From positions 1,178,001-1,242,000 of the forward strand of contig NZ_CP013940.1 of assembly GCF_001277215.2 (NCBI RefSeq): 64,000 nucleotides of DNA, read 5' to 3'. The position numbers and the translations under genes are program-made. Under the pieces are notes generated by a model. The model did no database searches and had not been told where the DNA came from. It worked only from the letters and a program-made list of their open reading frames with translations. Shown here piece after piece: positions 10,360-20,971 of the stretch (the first letter of the stretch is position 1; every line of letters starts with the position of its first letter). This DNA comes from Cronobacter malonaticus LMG 23826 (GTDB lineage Bacteria > Pseudomonadota > Gammaproteobacteria > Enterobacterales > Enterobacteriaceae).

Positions 10360-10907
10360 ATACACTTTTAAAACTTAAGTGCTTGTAATTACCACTAATC
10401 AAAACACCATTTCATCTGCTCTTTCCTTCAAATAGCCCGCCAGTACGCCCTCACAGTCAGCAGAAAATTTTACTTTTGTTGTTAAAAAGTGAGCGATTTT
10501 GTTGTCTTTTTTGCCGGTCAATTAACAAAAGCGTGTCTCAGATCAAGAAAATACTCCCGAGGAGGGGGAGGAATAGTCAGAAATTCCTGCCAAAATAAGG
10601 GGTGTTTATGTCTCCTCACTTTTAACGGACACGATTCACCCGCCGGGCTCCGTAGTCTCGCACGCGGCTCACAGGACGCTTAAAGCATCAAATGTTAAGG
10701 GTCTTGGGGAGATGTAAACTAATGTTAGGTTTCTTTTGTTAAAGTTGACAAAAGGTTATAGAAAGGAGTAAAAAACCCCATCAATTTGCTGCCTAAGTTA
10801 TAATTCCGGCAGTTATTGTACGGTTGATTGTTCCTCCCCTTGAATCGATGTGGCGTTCATCTGCCAGCAAGAGCAGAGGCTTTAGCGCCACTTTTGATGA
10901 GTAAGCA
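10360..10907 (+). promoter_or_regulatory. long upstream region of the nuo operon
   Basis: About 550 bp without a gene. In E. coli the nuo promoters lie several hundred bases upstream of nuoA and respond to ArcA, NarL, Fis and IHF. Here I see TGTAA/TGTTA-type direct repeats at 10693-10697, 10713-10717, 10723-10727 and 10737-10741; the 10713/10723 pair has the 10-11 bp spacing typical of ArcA sites. A TTGACA lies at 10745-10750 and a perfect TATAAT at 10799-10804, the latter without a good -35. A purine-rich tract occupies 10558-10573. The individual site calls are inference. Confidence 0.5.
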
Positions 10908-11357
10908 ATGAGTATGTCAACATCCACTGAAGTTATCGCTCATCACTGGGCGTTCGGTATCTTTCTTATTGTTGCCATTGGCCTGTGTTGTCTGATGCTG
11001 GTCGGCGCCTGGTTCCTCGGCGGACGCGCCCGCGCCAGGTACAAAAACACCCCGTTCGAATCGGGGATCGACTCGGTCGGCACCGCCCGCTTACGACTTT
11101 CTGCGAAGTTCTACCTGGTAGCGATGTTTTTCGTCATCTTCGACGTGGAAGCGCTCTATCTCTTCGCCTGGTCAACGTCAGTTCGTGAAGTCGGCTGGCT
11201 CGGCTTTATCGAGGCCGCAATTTTCATTTTAGTGCTACTGGCTGGTCTGGTTTATCTGGTGCGCATCGGCGCGCTGGAGTGGACGCCTTCGCGCTCACGT
11301 CGCGAACGTCTTAACACCGAAGAAGCTGGCAGTCTCACTAATCGTCATACGCAGTAA
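10908..11357 (+). CDS. nuoA: NADH-quinone oxidoreductase subunit A
   Basis: A 149-residue membrane-arm subunit of proton-pumping NADH dehydrogenase I (complex I). Three hydrophobic helices are visible at about residues 12-35, 65-88 and 98-120. The loop between helices 1 and 2 contains [19 protein letters not shown], a conserved segment at the junction of membrane and peripheral arms near the quinone site. First gene of the thirteen-gene nuo operon; nuoB follows after 15 bp. The ATG at 10908 gives [16 protein letters not shown] as in E. coli. Confidence 0.98.
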   Translation: MSMSTSTEVIAHHWAFGIFLIVAIGLCCLMLVGAWFLGGRARARYKNTPFESGIDSVGTARLRLSAKFYLVAMFFVIFDVEALYLFAWSTSVREVGWLGFIEAAIFILVLLAGLVYLVRIGALEWTPSRSRRERLNTEEAGSLTNRHTQ

Positions 11358-11372
11358 CAGCGAGGCAATAAG

Positions 11373-12047
11373 ATGGACTATACGCTCACCCGCATAGATC
11401 CCGACGGTGAGAATGACCGTTACCCCCTGCAAAAACAGGAGATTGTGACTGATCCTCTGGAACAGCATGTACACCGCAGCGTCTACATGGGCAAGCTCGA
11501 GCATGCCCTGCATGACATGGTGAACTGGGGGCGTAAAAACTCCCTGTGGCCTTACAACTTTGGCCTTTCCTGCTGCTACGTGGAGATGGTGACCTCGTTC
11601 ACCGCGGTTCATGACGTTGCGCGTTTCGGCGCGGAAGTACTGCGTGCTTCCCCGCGTCAGGCGGATTTCATGGTGGTTGCCGGTACGCCCTTTACCAAAA
11701 TGGCTCCGGTGATTCAGCGTCTGTATGACCAGATGCTGGAGCCGAAATGGGTTATTTCCATGGGCGCCTGTGCGAACTCCGGCGGCATGTACGATATTTA
11801 TTCCGTCGTACAGGGCGTGGATAAATTCCTGCCCGTGGATGTGTATATCCCAGGCTGTCCGCCGCGCCCGGAAGCGTATATGCAGGCGCTGATGCTGCTG
11901 CAGGAATCGATTGGCAAAGAGCGCCGTCCGCTTTCGTGGGTGGTTGGCGATCAGGGCGTTTATCGCGCCAACATGCAGTCAGAGCGTGAGCGTAAACGCG
12001 GCGAACGTATCGCAGTCACTAACCTGCGTACGCCGGACGAAATTTAA
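11373..12047 (+). CDS. nuoB: NADH-quinone oxidoreductase subunit B
   Basis: A 224-residue peripheral-arm subunit holding the terminal 4Fe-4S cluster N2, which passes electrons to ubiquinone. The unusual tandem-cysteine ligand motif is present in [14 protein letters not shown], with the remaining ligands in GACANSGG and PGCPPRPEA. It follows nuoA by 15 bp; an 87-bp spacer separates it from nuoC. The start has GCGAGG upstream at a suitable distance. Confidence 0.98.
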   Translation: MDYTLTRIDPDGENDRYPLQKQEIVTDPLEQHVHRSVYMGKLEHALHDMVNWGRKNSLWPYNFGLSCCYVEMVTSFTAVHDVARFGAEVLRASPRQADFMVVAGTPFTKMAPVIQRLYDQMLEPKWVISMGACANSGGMYDIYSVVQGVDKFLPVDVYIPGCPPRPEAYMQALMLLQESIGKERRPLSWVVGDQGVYRANMQSERERKRGERIAVTNLRTPDEI

Positions 12048-12134
12048 TTTGCGCCTGCGGGAGGTCGCTTCTCACGTATACCAATAAACGACAGCGAGAA
12101 GCCGCCGCCCGACAGTCATCACAGACCATTGGCA

Positions 12135-13946
12135 ATGGTGAACAATATGACCGATTTAACTGCGCAAGACGCCGTTTTGCCTGTGTGGCAGACCAGGGAT
12201 CACCTCGACGACCCGGTGATTGGCGAACTGCGTAACCGTTTTGGGCCGGATGCCTTTACTGTTCAGGCCACCCGCACCGGTGTTCCGGTTGTCTGGGTCA
12301 AGCGTGAACAATTACTGGAAGTTGGCGAATTTTTAAGAAAGCTGCCGAAACCCTACGTCATGCTGTATGACCTGCATGGCATGGACGAGCGCCTTCGCAC
12401 CCACCGCAACGGTTTACCGGCTGCGGATTTTTCCGTTTTCTACCACCTGCTTTCCATCGATCGCAACCGCGACATCATGCTGAAAGTGGCGCTGTCGGAA
12501 AACGATCTCAACGTGCCGACCTTTACCCGTCTCTTCCCGAACGCCAACTGGTATGAGCGTGAAACCTGGGAGATGTTCGGTATTACCTTTACCGGCCACC
12601 CGAACCTGCGCCGCATCATGATGCCGCCGACCTGGGAAGGGCACCCGCTGCGTAAAGACTACCCGGCGCGCGCGACGGAATTCGATCCATTTACGCTCAC
12701 TAAGCAAAAAGAAGAGCTGGAAATGGAAGCGCTGACCTTCAAGCCCGAAGAGTGGGGCATGAAGCGCGGCAACGACACTGAAGATTTCATGTTCCTGAAC
12801 CTCGGCCCGAACCATCCGTCGGCTCACGGTGCGTTCCGTATCATCCTGCAACTGGACGGCGAAGAGATCGTCGACTGCGTGCCGGATATCGGTTACCACC
12901 ACCGCGGCGCGGAGAAAATGGGCGAGCGTCAGTCCTGGCACAGCTACATTCCTTACACTGACCGCATCGAATATCTCGGCGGCTGCGTAAACGAAATGCC
13001 GTACGTGCTGGCCGTGGAAAAACTGGCGGGGATTCAGGTGCCGGAGCGCGTGGAAGTTATCCGCGTGATGCTCTCTGAACTGTTCCGCATCAACAGCCAC
13101 CTGCTGTACATCTCGACGTTTATTCAGGACGTCGGCGCCATGACGCCGGTCTTCTTCGCGTTCACCGATCGTCAGAAAATCTACGATCTGGTTGAAGCGA
13201 TTACCGGTTTCCGTATGCACCCGGCCTGGTTCCGCATCGGCGGCGTCGCGCACGACCTGCCGCGCGGCTGGGATCGCCTGCTGAAAGAGTTCCTCGAGTG
13301 GATGCCGAAACGCCTCGACTCCTATGTCAAAGCGGCGCTGAAAAACACCATCCTGAAAGGCCGTTCCCAGGGCGTGGCGGCGTATGACGCCAAAGAAGCG
13401 CTGGCATGGGGCACCACCGGCGCTGGCCTTCGTGCCACCGGTATCGATTTCGACGTGCGTAAAGCGCGCCCGTACTCTGGCTATCAGAACTTTGAGTTCG
13501 AAGTGCCGGTCGGCGGCGGCATCAGCGACTGCTACACCCGCGTGATGCTGAAAGTCGAAGAAGTGCGCCAGTCGCTGCGTATCCTTGAGCAGTGCCTGAA
13601 AAACATGCCGGAAGGCCCGTTCAAGGCGGATCACCCGCTGACCACGCCGCCGCCGAAAGAGCGCACGCTGCAACATATCGAAACCCTGATTACTCACTTC
13701 CTGCAGGTTTCCTGGGGCCCGGTCATGCCGGCCAACGAATCCTTCCAGATGATTGAGGCAACCAAGGGGATTAACAGTTACTACCTGACCAGCGACGGCA
13801 GCACTATGAGCTACCGTACCCGCGTCCGTACACCGAGCTTCCCGCATCTTCAGCAGATCCCGTCGGTGATCCGCGGCAGCCTGGTGTCCGACCTGATTGT
13901 CTATCTGGGTAGTATCGATTTTGTAATGTCTGATGTGGATCGCTAA
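12135..13946 (+). CDS. nuoC: fused NADH-quinone oxidoreductase subunit C/D
   Basis: A 603-residue fusion of the NuoC (about 1-190, with the signature near [12 protein letters not shown]) and NuoD domains (about 200-603, with [15 protein letters not shown] and the C-terminal DFVMSDVDR). The fusion is normal for Enterobacterales. NuoD lines the ubiquinone pocket with NuoB; NuoC helps dock it. ATG 12135 gives [11 protein letters not shown], the E. coli start; the frame extends two codons upstream to a TTG, and GTG 12138 is an alternative. No strong ribosome binding site precedes it. The upstream spacer contains a GCTTCTC/GAGAAGC inverted repeat at 12067-12101. nuoE starts 2 bp after the stop. 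Confidence 0.96.
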   Translation: MVNNMTDLTAQDAVLPVWQTRDHLDDPVIGELRNRFGPDAFTVQATRTGVPVVWVKREQLLEVGEFLRKLPKPYVMLYDLHGMDERLRTHRNGLPAADFSVFYHLLSIDRNRDIMLKVALSENDLNVPTFTRLFPNANWYERETWEMFGITFTGHPNLRRIMMPPTWEGHPLRKDYPARATEFDPFTLTKQKEELEMEALTFKPEEWGMKRGNDTEDFMFLNLGPNHPSAHGAFRIILQLDGEEIVDCVPDIGYHHRGAEKMGERQSWHSYIPYTDRIEYLGGCVNEMPYVLAVEKLAGIQVPERVEVIRVMLSELFRINSHLLYISTFIQDVGAMTPVFFAFTDRQKIYDLVEAITGFRMHPAWFRIGGVAHDLPRGWDRLLKEFLEWMPKRLDSYVKAALKNTILKGRSQGVAAYDAKEALAWGTTGAGLRATGIDFDVRKARPYSGYQNFEFEVPVGGGISDCYTRVMLKVEEVRQSLRILEQCLKNMPEGPFKADHPLTTPPPKERTLQHIETLITHFLQVSWGPVMPANESFQMIEATKGINSYYLTSDGSTMSYRTRVRTPSFPHLQQIPSVIRGSLVSDLIVYLGSIDFVMSDVDR

Positions 13947-13948
13947 CT

Positions 13949-14449
13949 ATGCACGAGAATCAACAACCACAGAACGAGGCTTTTGAGCTGAGTGCGGCAG
14001 AGCGTGAGGCGATTGAGCACGAGAAGCACCACTACGAAGACCCGCGTGCGGCGTCCATTGAAGCGCTGAAAATCGTTCAGAAGCAGCGTGGCTGGGTGCC
14101 GGACGGCGCTATCTATGCGATAGCGGAAGTCCTGGGCATTCCGGCGAGCGACGTCGAAGGGGTCGCGACCTTCTACAGCCAGATCTTCCGCCAGCCGGTT
14201 GGCCGTCACGTCATTCGCTACTGCGACAGCGTGGTGTGCCATATTACCGGCTATCAGGGGATTCAGTCCGCGATTGAAAAACACCTGAGCATCAAACCGG
14301 GCCAGACCACGTTTGACGGACGCTTCACCCTGCTGCCGACCTGCTGCCTTGGCAACTGCGACAAAGGGCCGACCATGATGATTGATGAGGACACTCACAG
14401 TTATCTGACGCCGGAAGGGATCCCTGAACTTCTGGAGCAGTACAAATGA
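13949..14449 (+). CDS. nuoE: NADH-quinone oxidoreductase subunit E
   Basis: A 166-residue thioredoxin-fold subunit of the NADH-oxidising module, carrying the 2Fe-2S cluster N1a. Cluster ligands are visible in [10 protein letters not shown] (near residues 92-97) and in [16 protein letters not shown]. It starts 2 bp after nuoC and its stop overlaps the nuoF start by 4 bp (ATGA), consistent with translational coupling. Confidence 0.98.
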   Translation: MHENQQPQNEAFELSAAEREAIEHEKHHYEDPRAASIEALKIVQKQRGWVPDGAIYAIAEVLGIPASDVEGVATFYSQIFRQPVGRHVIRYCDSVVCHITGYQGIQSAIEKHLSIKPGQTTFDGRFTLLPTCCLGNCDKGPTMMIDEDTHSYLTPEGIPELLEQYK

Positions 14450-15783
14450 AACAGATTATTCGTACTGCCGAAACGCATCCGCTAACCTGGCGTATGCGCG
14501 ACGACAAGCAGCCGGTCTGGCTTGAAGAATACCGCAGCAAAAACGGCTACGAAGGCGCGCGTAAAGCGCTCACCGGCATGGCGCCGGATGAAATCGTCAA
14601 TGCCGTGAAAGACGCTGGCCTGAAAGGGCGCGGCGGCGCGGGCTTCTCCACCGGTCTGAAATGGAGCCTGATGCCGAAAGACGAATCCATGAACATCCGT
14701 TACCTGCTGTGTAACGCCGATGAAATGGAGCCAGGCACCTATAAAGACCGCATGCTGATGGAACAGCTGCCGCACCTGCTGGTGGAAGGCATGCTGATCT
14801 CCGCGTTCGCGCTGAAAGCGTACCGCGGTTACATCTTCCTGCGCGGCGAGTATATCGAAGCCGCCGAGCGTCTGCGCCGCGCTATCGCGGAAGCGACCGA
14901 AGCCGGGCTGCTGGGTAAAAACATTCTCGGTTCAGGGTTCGATTTTGAACTCTTCGTGCATACCGGCGCGGGCCGCTACATCTGTGGTGAAGAGACGGCG
15001 CTTATCAACTCGCTGGAAGGCCGCCGCGCCAACCCGCGTTCCAAGCCGCCGTTCCCGGCATCCAGCGGTGTGTGGGGTAAACCGACCTGCGTTAACAACG
15101 TAGAAACCCTGTGCAACGTGCCGGCCATTCTCGCCAACGGCGTGGAGTGGTATCAGGGCCTGTCAACCAGCGAAGACAAAGGCACCAAGCTGATGGGCTT
15201 CTCCGGGCGCGTGAAAAACCCGGGCGTCTGGGAGCTGCCGTTCGGCACCACCGCGCGTGAAATCCTCGAAGAGTACGCGGGCGGCATGCGCGACGGCCTG
15301 AAATTCAAAGCCTGGCAGCCGGGCGGCGCGGGGACAGACTTCCTGACCGACGCGCACCTCGATCTGCCGATGGAATTCGCCAGTATCGGTAAAGCGGGCA
15401 GCCGTCTCGGCACCGCGCTGGCGATGGCCGTCGACCACGAAATCAATATGGTGTCGCTGGTACGTAACCTGGAAGAGTTCTTCGCGCGCGAGTCCTGCGG
15501 GTGGTGTACGCCATGCCGTGACGGGCTGCCGTGGAGCGTTAAAATCCTGCGCGCGCTGGAGCGCGGCGAAGGGCAACCGGGGGATATCGAAACCCTGGAG
15601 CAGCTCTGCCGCTTCCTGGGCCCGGGTAAAACGTTCTGCGCCCATGCGCCAGGTGCCGTAGAGCCACTTCAGAGCGCCATTAAATATTTCCGTGACGAAT
15701 TCGAAGCGGGCATTAAGCAGAGCCCCGGCAACACCCGTGCCATTAATGGTATTCAGCCGAACCTGCTCAAGACGCGCTGGTAA
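14446..15783 (+). CDS. nuoF: NADH-quinone oxidoreductase subunit F
   Basis: A 445-residue subunit that binds NADH and FMN and holds the 4Fe-4S cluster N3. The glycine-rich [13 protein letters not shown] (about residue 65) and [17 protein letters not shown] (about residue 180) form the FMN/NADH site; [12 protein letters not shown] and the later FCAHAPGA supply the cluster cysteines. It starts within the end of nuoE and is separated from nuoG by 45 bp containing a hairpin. Confidence 0.98.
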   Translation: MKQIIRTAETHPLTWRMRDDKQPVWLEEYRSKNGYEGARKALTGMAPDEIVNAVKDAGLKGRGGAGFSTGLKWSLMPKDESMNIRYLLCNADEMEPGTYKDRMLMEQLPHLLVEGMLISAFALKAYRGYIFLRGEYIEAAERLRRAIAEATEAGLLGKNILGSGFDFELFVHTGAGRYICGEETALINSLEGRRANPRSKPPFPASSGVWGKPTCVNNVETLCNVPAILANGVEWYQGLSTSEDKGTKLMGFSGRVKNPGVWELPFGTTAREILEEYAGGMRDGLKFKAWQPGGAGTDFLTDAHLDLPMEFASIGKAGSRLGTALAMAVDHEINMVSLVRNLEEFFARESCGWCTPCRDGLPWSVKILRALERGEGQPGDIETLEQLCRFLGPGKTFCAHAPGAVEPLQSAIKYFRDEFEAGIKQSPGNTRAINGIQPNLLKTRW

Positions 15784-15799
15784 AAGCATTTTGATTAAC

Positions 15800-15817
15800 G
15801 CCTGGCTCGCGCCAGGC
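15800..15817 (+). repeat. hairpin in the nuoF-nuoG spacer
   Basis: GCCTGGC (15800-15806) pairs with GCCAGGC (15811-15817) across a TCGC loop, only 11 bp before nuoG. There is no U-run, so it is unlikely to terminate transcription; it could modulate nuoG translation or mark an RNA-processing site (inference). Confidence 0.6.
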
Positions 15818-15828
15818 CAACTGGAAGC

Positions 15829-18564
15829 ATGCTGACTATGGCTACGATTCATGTAGACGGCAAAGAATATGAGGTAGACGGCGCGGACAACCTGCTGCAG
15901 GCGTGTCTGTCGCTCGGCCTCGATATTCCTTATTTTTGCTGGCATCCGGCGCTGGGTAGCGTTGGTGCCTGCCGCCAGTGCGCGGTGAAGCAATATCAGA
16001 ACGCGGAAGATACCCGTGGTCGCCTGGTGATGTCCTGCATGACGCCGGCATCCGATGGCACCTTTATTTCTATTGACGACAACGAAGCGAAACAGTTCCG
16101 CGAAAGCGTTGTGGAGTGGCTGATGACCAACCACCCGCACGACTGTCCGGTCTGTGAAGAGGGCGGCAACTGCCACCTGCAGGATATGACCGTGATGACC
16201 GGCCATAGCTTCCGTCGCTACCGCTTCACCAAACGTACTCACCGCAATCAGGATCTGGGGCCGTTCATCAATCATGAGATGAACCGCTGCATCGCCTGCT
16301 ATCGCTGCGTGCGTTACTACAAAGATTACGCTGACGGCACCGATCTTGGTGTGTACGGCGCGCATGACAACGTCTATTTCGGTCGCCCGGAAGACGGTAC
16401 GCTTGAGAGCGAATTCTCCGGTAACCTGGTCGAAATTTGCCCGACCGGCGTTTTCACCGATAAAACGCACTCCGAGCGCTACAACCGTAAATGGGACATG
16501 CAGTTTGCGCCGAGCATCTGCCAGCAGTGCTCGCTGGGCTGTAACACCAGCCCTGGCGAACGTTATGGCGAACTGCGTCGTATCGAAAACCGCTACAACG
16601 GTACCGTTAACCACTACTTCCTGTGCGACCGCGGCCGTTTTGGCTACGGCTACGTCAACCTGAAAGACCGTCCGCGTCGTCCGGTTCAGCGCCGTGGCGA
16701 TGACCTGATCACCCTGAACGCCGAACAGGCGATGCAGGGCGCGGCGGATATTCTGCGCCAGTCGAAGAAAGTCATCGGTATCGGCTCCCCGCGCGCGAGC
16801 GTCGAAAGCAACTTCGCGCTGCGTGAACTGGTCGGTGTGGAAAACTTCTATACCGGCATTGCGGCGGGTGAGCAGGAACGTCTGCAACTGATGCTGAAAG
16901 TGCTGCGTGAAAGCGGCATCCGCACACCGGCGCTGCGTGAGATTGAATCTTACGATGCCGTGCTGGTGCTGGGCGAAGACATCACCCAGACCGGTGCGCG
17001 TGTGGCGCTGGCGGTACGTCAGGCGGTGAAAGGCAAAGCGCGTGAAATGGCGGCGGCCCAGAAAGTGGCTGACTGGCAGATCGCGGCCATCCTGAACATC
17101 GGCCAGCGCGCCAAACATCCGCTGTTTGTGACCAATGTTGACAGCACCCGCCTGGACGACATCGCCGCGTGGACTTATCGTGCGCCGGTGGAAGATCAGG
17201 CGCGCCTCGGGTTTGCCATCGCTAACGCGCTGGACGCCGCATCGCCTGCGGTGGAAGGGCTGGATCGCGACCTGCAAAACAAAGTGGACGTGATTGTGCA
17301 GGCGCTGGCAGGGGCGAAGAAGCCGCTGATTATCTCCGGCACCAACGCCGGCAGCGTGGAAGTGATTGAGGCGGCCGCAAACGTGGCGAAGGCTCTGAAA
17401 GGCCGCGGCGCGGATGTCGGTATCACCATGATCGCCCGCGCGGTTAACAGCGTCGGTCTCGGCATGATTGGCGGCGGTTCGCTTGACGACGCGCTGAACG
17501 AGCTGGAAACCGGCAGCGCTGACGCCGTTATCGTGCTGGAAAACGATCTGCACCGTCACGCCTCGGCGGCACGTGTGGACGCAGCGCTGGCGAAAGCGCC
17601 GCTGGTGATGGTGATTGACCATCAGCGCACCGCGATTATGGATCACGCGCATCTTGTGCTCTCCACCGCGAGCTTCGCCGAAAGCGACGGTACGGTCATC
17701 AACAACGAAGGCCGCGCGCAGCGCTTCTTCCAGGTGTATGACCCGTCTTACTACGACAACACCGTGACCATGCTGGAAAGCTGGCGCTGGCTGCATTCGC
17801 TGCACAGCACGCTGGAAAACCGTCATCCGGACTGGACGCAGCTCGATCACGTAATCGACGCCTGCATCGAAAAACTGCCGCACCTGGCGGGCATTAAAAA
17901 CGCCGCGCCGGACGCGACGTTCCGCATCCGCGGCCAGAAACTGGCGCGCGAACCGCATCGTTACAGCGGTCGCACTGCGATGCGCGCGAACATCAGCGTT
18001 CACGAGCCGCGCCAGCCGCAGGATAAAGACACCATGTTCGCCTTCTCCATGGAAGGGAACAACCATCCGGACGCGCCGCGTTCTCAGGTGCCGTTTGCCT
18101 GGGCGCCAGGCTGGAACTCCCCGCAGGCCTGGAACAAATTCCAGGACGAAGTGGGTGGCCACCTACGTCATGGCGATCCGGGCGTGCGTCTCATTGAGGC
18201 GGGCGAGGGCGCTATCGACTACTTCACGACCGTACCGCAGCGTTTCGCGCCGCAGGATGGTCAGTGGCGTATCGCGCCTTACTACCATCTGTTTGGCAGC
18301 GACGAGCTGTCGCAGCGCTCACCGGTCTTCCAGAGCCGCATGCCGCAGCCGTACATCCGCCTGAATCCGGCCGATGCCGCGAAGCTCGGCGTCAACGCGG
18401 GCGCGAAGGTCTCCTTCAATTACGAAGGCCAGACCATCACGCTGCCGTTGCAGCTCTCTGAAGGGCTGACGGAAGGGCAGGTCGGTCTGCCGATGGGCAT
18501 GCCGGGCATCGCGCCTGTCATGGCTGGCGCTCGTCTTGAAAATCTGCAGGAGGCTGCGCAATGA
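15829..18564 (+). CDS. nuoG: NADH-quinone oxidoreductase subunit G
   Basis: A 911-residue subunit, the largest of complex I, with an N-terminal set of iron-sulfur sites and a molybdopterin-oxidoreductase-like C-terminal domain. Ligands visible: [17 protein letters not shown] (2Fe-2S), [15 protein letters not shown] (His/Cys-ligated 4Fe-4S), [14 protein letters not shown] (4Fe-4S) and CQQCSLGCN, the off-path N7 site kept in E. coli. The start is ambiguous: ATG 15829 gives MLTMATIHV and ATG 15838 gives MATIHV, and the upstream TGGAAG sits between the ideal distances. The stop overlaps nuoH by 4 bp. Confidence 0.97.
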   Translation: MLTMATIHVDGKEYEVDGADNLLQACLSLGLDIPYFCWHPALGSVGACRQCAVKQYQNAEDTRGRLVMSCMTPASDGTFISIDDNEAKQFRESVVEWLMTNHPHDCPVCEEGGNCHLQDMTVMTGHSFRRYRFTKRTHRNQDLGPFINHEMNRCIACYRCVRYYKDYADGTDLGVYGAHDNVYFGRPEDGTLESEFSGNLVEICPTGVFTDKTHSERYNRKWDMQFAPSICQQCSLGCNTSPGERYGELRRIENRYNGTVNHYFLCDRGRFGYGYVNLKDRPRRPVQRRGDDLITLNAEQAMQGAADILRQSKKVIGIGSPRASVESNFALRELVGVENFYTGIAAGEQERLQLMLKVLRESGIRTPALREIESYDAVLVLGEDITQTGARVALAVRQAVKGKAREMAAAQKVADWQIAAILNIGQRAKHPLFVTNVDSTRLDDIAAWTYRAPVEDQARLGFAIANALDAASPAVEGLDRDLQNKVDVIVQALAGAKKPLIISGTNAGSVEVIEAAANVAKALKGRGADVGITMIARAVNSVGLGMIGGGSLDDALNELETGSADAVIVLENDLHRHASAARVDAALAKAPLVMVIDHQRTAIMDHAHLVLSTASFAESDGTVINNEGRAQRFFQVYDPSYYDNTVTMLESWRWLHSLHSTLENRHPDWTQLDHVIDACIEKLPHLAGIKNAAPDATFRIRGQKLAREPHRYSGRTAMRANISVHEPRQPQDKDTMFAFSMEGNNHPDAPRSQVPFAWAPGWNSPQAWNKFQDEVGGHLRHGDPGVRLIEAGEGAIDYFTTVPQRFAPQDGQWRIAPYYHLFGSDELSQRSPVFQSRMPQPYIRLNPADAAKLGVNAGAKVSFNYEGQTITLPLQLSEGLTEGQVGLPMGMPGIAPVMAGARLENLQEAAQ

Positions 18565-19541
18565 GTTGGTTGACACCGGATGTTATCGAGATCCTGCTCA
18601 GCATCCTGAAAGCGGTGGTCATTCTGCTGGTGGTCGTGAGCTGCGGCGCGTTCATGAGTTTTGGCGAGCGCCGCCTGCTCGGCCTCTTCCAGAACCGTTA
18701 CGGGCCGAACCGTGTAGGCTGGGGCGGTTCGCTCCAGCTGGTCGCGGACATGATCAAGATGTTCTTTAAAGAGGACTGGATCCCGCGCTTCTCCGACCGC
18801 GTTATCTTTACGCTGGCACCGATGATTGCGTTCACCTCGCTGCTGCTGGCGTTCGCGATTGTGCCTGTCAGCCCGACCTGGGTCGTGGCGGATCTCAATA
18901 TCGGGATCCTCTTCTTCCTGATGATGGCGGGCCTTGGCGTTTACGCGGTGCTGTTCGCAGGCTGGTCGAGCAACAACAAATACTCGCTGCTGGGCGCAAT
19001 GCGCGCCTCCGCGCAGACGCTGAGCTACGAAGTGTTCCTCGGCCTCTCCCTGATGGGTGTTGTTGCGCAGGCCGGGTCGTTCAATATGACCGACATCGTC
19101 AACAACCAGGCGCACCTCTGGAACGTTGTTCCGCAGTTCTTCGGCTTTATCACTTTCGCTATCGCGGGCGTTGCGGTGTGTCACCGTCACCCGTTTGACC
19201 AGCCGGAAGCAGAGCAGGAACTGGCTGACGGTTACCACATCGAATATTCCGGCATGAAGTTCGGTCTGTTCTTCGTGGGCGAATATATCGGGATTGTGAC
19301 CGTTTCTGCGCTGATCGTGACGCTGTTCTTTGGCGGCTGGCAGGGCCCCTGGTTACCGCCTTTCATCTGGTTCGCGCTGAAAACCGCGTTCTTTATGATG
19401 ATGTTTATTTTGATTCGCGCCGCATTACCGCGTCCTCGTTATGACCAGGTAATGTCCTTCGGCTGGAAAGTGTGCCTGCCGCTGACGCTTATCAATCTGC
19501 TGGTAACCGCGGCTGTCATTCTCTGGCAGACAGCGGCATAA
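18561..19541 (+). CDS. nuoH: NADH-quinone oxidoreductase subunit H
   Basis: A 326-residue membrane subunit with about eight hydrophobic helices that contacts the peripheral arm and helps form the quinone chamber. Conserved charged segments are visible in [20 protein letters not shown] (near residue 30), [20 protein letters not shown] and [13 protein letters not shown]. It overlaps the end of nuoG by 4 bp and precedes nuoI by 14 bp. Confidence 0.98.
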   Translation: MSWLTPDVIEILLSILKAVVILLVVVSCGAFMSFGERRLLGLFQNRYGPNRVGWGGSLQLVADMIKMFFKEDWIPRFSDRVIFTLAPMIAFTSLLLAFAIVPVSPTWVVADLNIGILFFLMMAGLGVYAVLFAGWSSNNKYSLLGAMRASAQTLSYEVFLGLSLMGVVAQAGSFNMTDIVNNQAHLWNVVPQFFGFITFAIAGVAVCHRHPFDQPEAEQELADGYHIEYSGMKFGLFFVGEYIGIVTVSALIVTLFFGGWQGPWLPPFIWFALKTAFFMMMFILIRAALPRPRYDQVMSFGWKVCLPLTLINLLVTAAVILWQTAA

Positions 19542-19555
19542 GGGGTGAGAAAACC

Positions 19556-20098
19556 ATGACATTGAAAGACATAGTGGTTGGTTTCGGCACCCAACTACGC
19601 AGTATCTGGATGATTGGCCTGCACGCGTTTTCCAAACGCGAAACGCGCATGTATCCGGAAGAGCCGGTTTATCTGCCGCCGCGCTACCGCGGCCGTATCG
19701 TGCTGACGCGCGATCCGGACGGTCAGGAGCGTTGTGTGGCCTGTAACCTCTGTGCGGTCGCCTGCCCGGTGGGCTGTATCTCTCTGCAAAAAGCGGAGAC
19801 CGTAGACGGTCGCTGGTATCCGGAGTTTTTCCGCATCAACTTCTCACGCTGCATTTTCTGCGGCATGTGCGAAGAGGCTTGCCCGACCACCGCTATCCAG
19901 CTGACGCCGGATTTCGAGCTGGGCGAGTTTAAGCGCCAGGATCTGGTGTATGAAAAAGAGGACCTGCTGATCTCCGGTCCGGGCAAATACCCGGAATATA
20001 ACTTCTACCGGATGGCGGGTATGGCAATCGACGGCAAAGATAAAGGCGACGCGGAAAACGAAGCCAAACCTATCGACGTCAAAGGCCTGTTACCTTAA
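19556..20098 (+). CDS. nuoI: NADH-quinone oxidoreductase subunit I
   Basis: A 180-residue peripheral subunit with two 4Fe-4S clusters (N6a and N6b). Both ferredoxin motifs are visible: [15 protein letters not shown] and [15 protein letters not shown]. The start ATG at 19556 gives [19 protein letters not shown] as in E. coli and is preceded by AAGGGGTGAG; longer frames reaching back into nuoH are rejected. nuoJ follows after 10 bp. Confidence 0.98.
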   Translation: MTLKDIVVGFGTQLRSIWMIGLHAFSKRETRMYPEEPVYLPPRYRGRIVLTRDPDGQERCVACNLCAVACPVGCISLQKAETVDGRWYPEFFRINFSRCIFCGMCEEACPTTAIQLTPDFELGEFKRQDLVYEKEDLLISGPGKYPEYNFYRMAGMAIDGKDKGDAENEAKPIDVKGLLP

Positions 20099-20108
20099 GG
20101 AGTCAGGA

Positions 20109-20672
20109 ATGGAATTCGCTTTTTATATCTGCGCCCTTGTGGCGGTCCTGACCACCGCCCGGGTGATCACCCACAGCAATCCGGTACACGCGCTGCTGTA
20201 CCTGATTATCTCGCTGCTGGCGATCGCAGGCGTCTTTTTCTCACTCGGCGCTTACTTCGCCGGTGCGCTGGAGATCATCGTCTACGCAGGCGCCATCATG
20301 GTGCTCTTCGTGTTCGTGGTCATGATGCTGAACCTCGGCGATTCCGTGGTGCGTCAGGAGCGCGAGTGGCTCAAACCGCAAATCTGGATTGGCCCTGGCA
20401 TTCTCTCGGCGGTTCTGCTGGTGGTGATTGTCTACGCCATTCTGGGCGTCAACGATCAGGGCATTGAAGGCAACCCGATTAGCGCGAAAGCCGTCGGTAA
20501 AGACCTGTTCCAGACTTACGTACTGGCGGTCGAACTGGCTTCCATGCTGTTGCTGGCGGGCCTGGTCGTGGCCTTCCATCTTGGCCGCGAAGAGAAAGCG
20601 GGCGATGTGGTAAGCGTGCGCGGCGGGGCTCCGTCGGACGCATCGAAAAGAAAAACGGAGGAGCGCGCATGA
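20109..20672 (+). CDS. nuoJ: NADH-quinone oxidoreductase subunit J
   Basis: A 187-residue membrane subunit with five hydrophobic helices, including the glycine/alanine-rich third helix around [19 protein letters not shown] that forms the pi-bulge region in known structures. The C-terminal tail is hydrophilic and basic. It has AAGGAG immediately upstream and overlaps nuoK by 4 bp. Confidence 0.97.
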   Translation: MEFAFYICALVAVLTTARVITHSNPVHALLYLIISLLAIAGVFFSLGAYFAGALEIIVYAGAIMVLFVFVVMMLNLGDSVVRQEREWLKPQIWIGPGILSAVLLVVIVYAILGVNDQGIEGNPISAKAVGKDLFQTYVLAVELASMLLLAGLVVAFHLGREEKAGDVVSVRGGAPSDASKRKTEERA

Positions 20673-20971
20673 TCCCGTTACAACATGGACTGATCCTGGC
20701 GGCTATTCTGTTCGTCCTGGGTCTGACCGGTCTGGTTATCCGCCGCAATCTGCTGTTTATGCTGATTGGGCTGGAAATCATGATTAACGCCGCCGCGCTG
20801 GCCTTTGTGGTCGCTGGCAGCTACTGGGGTCAGACCGACGGTCAGATAATGTATATCCTGGCGATTAGCTTAGCCGCGGCAGAAGCCAGTATCGGCCTTG
20901 CGCTGCTGCTGCAACTCCATCGTCGTCGCCAGAACCTGAATATCGATTCAGTAAGTGAGATGCGTGGATGA
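20669..20971 (+). CDS. nuoK: NADH-quinone oxidoreductase subunit K
   Basis: A 100-residue membrane subunit with three helices, an MrpC-like antiporter relative. Membrane-embedded glutamates known to matter for proton translocation are present in [15 protein letters not shown] (Glu36 region) and [14 protein letters not shown] (Glu72 region). It overlaps both nuoJ and nuoL by 4 bp, indicating tight translational coupling. Confidence 0.98.
   Translation: MIPLQHGLILAAILFVLGLTGLVIRRNLLFMLIGLEIMINAAALAFVVAGSYWGQTDGQIMYILAISLAAAEASIGLALLLQLHRRRQNLNIDSVSEMRG

Noticed and set aside
12129..12134. TTG start for nuoC two codons upstream
   Set aside because: ATG 12135 reproduces the conserved MVNNMTDL start and the TTG gains nothing in ribosome binding.
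12414..13847. 477-codon minus-strand open frame opposite nuoC/D
   Set aside because: Shadow of the conserved nuoCD frame; composition (Arg, His, Val rich) is typical of an antisense translation.
15163..18162. 999-codon open frame on the minus strand opposite nuoF and nuoG
   Set aside because: It is antisense to two highly conserved genes, its protein has no recognisable domain, and long antisense frames are expected in GC-rich genes with strong third-position bias.
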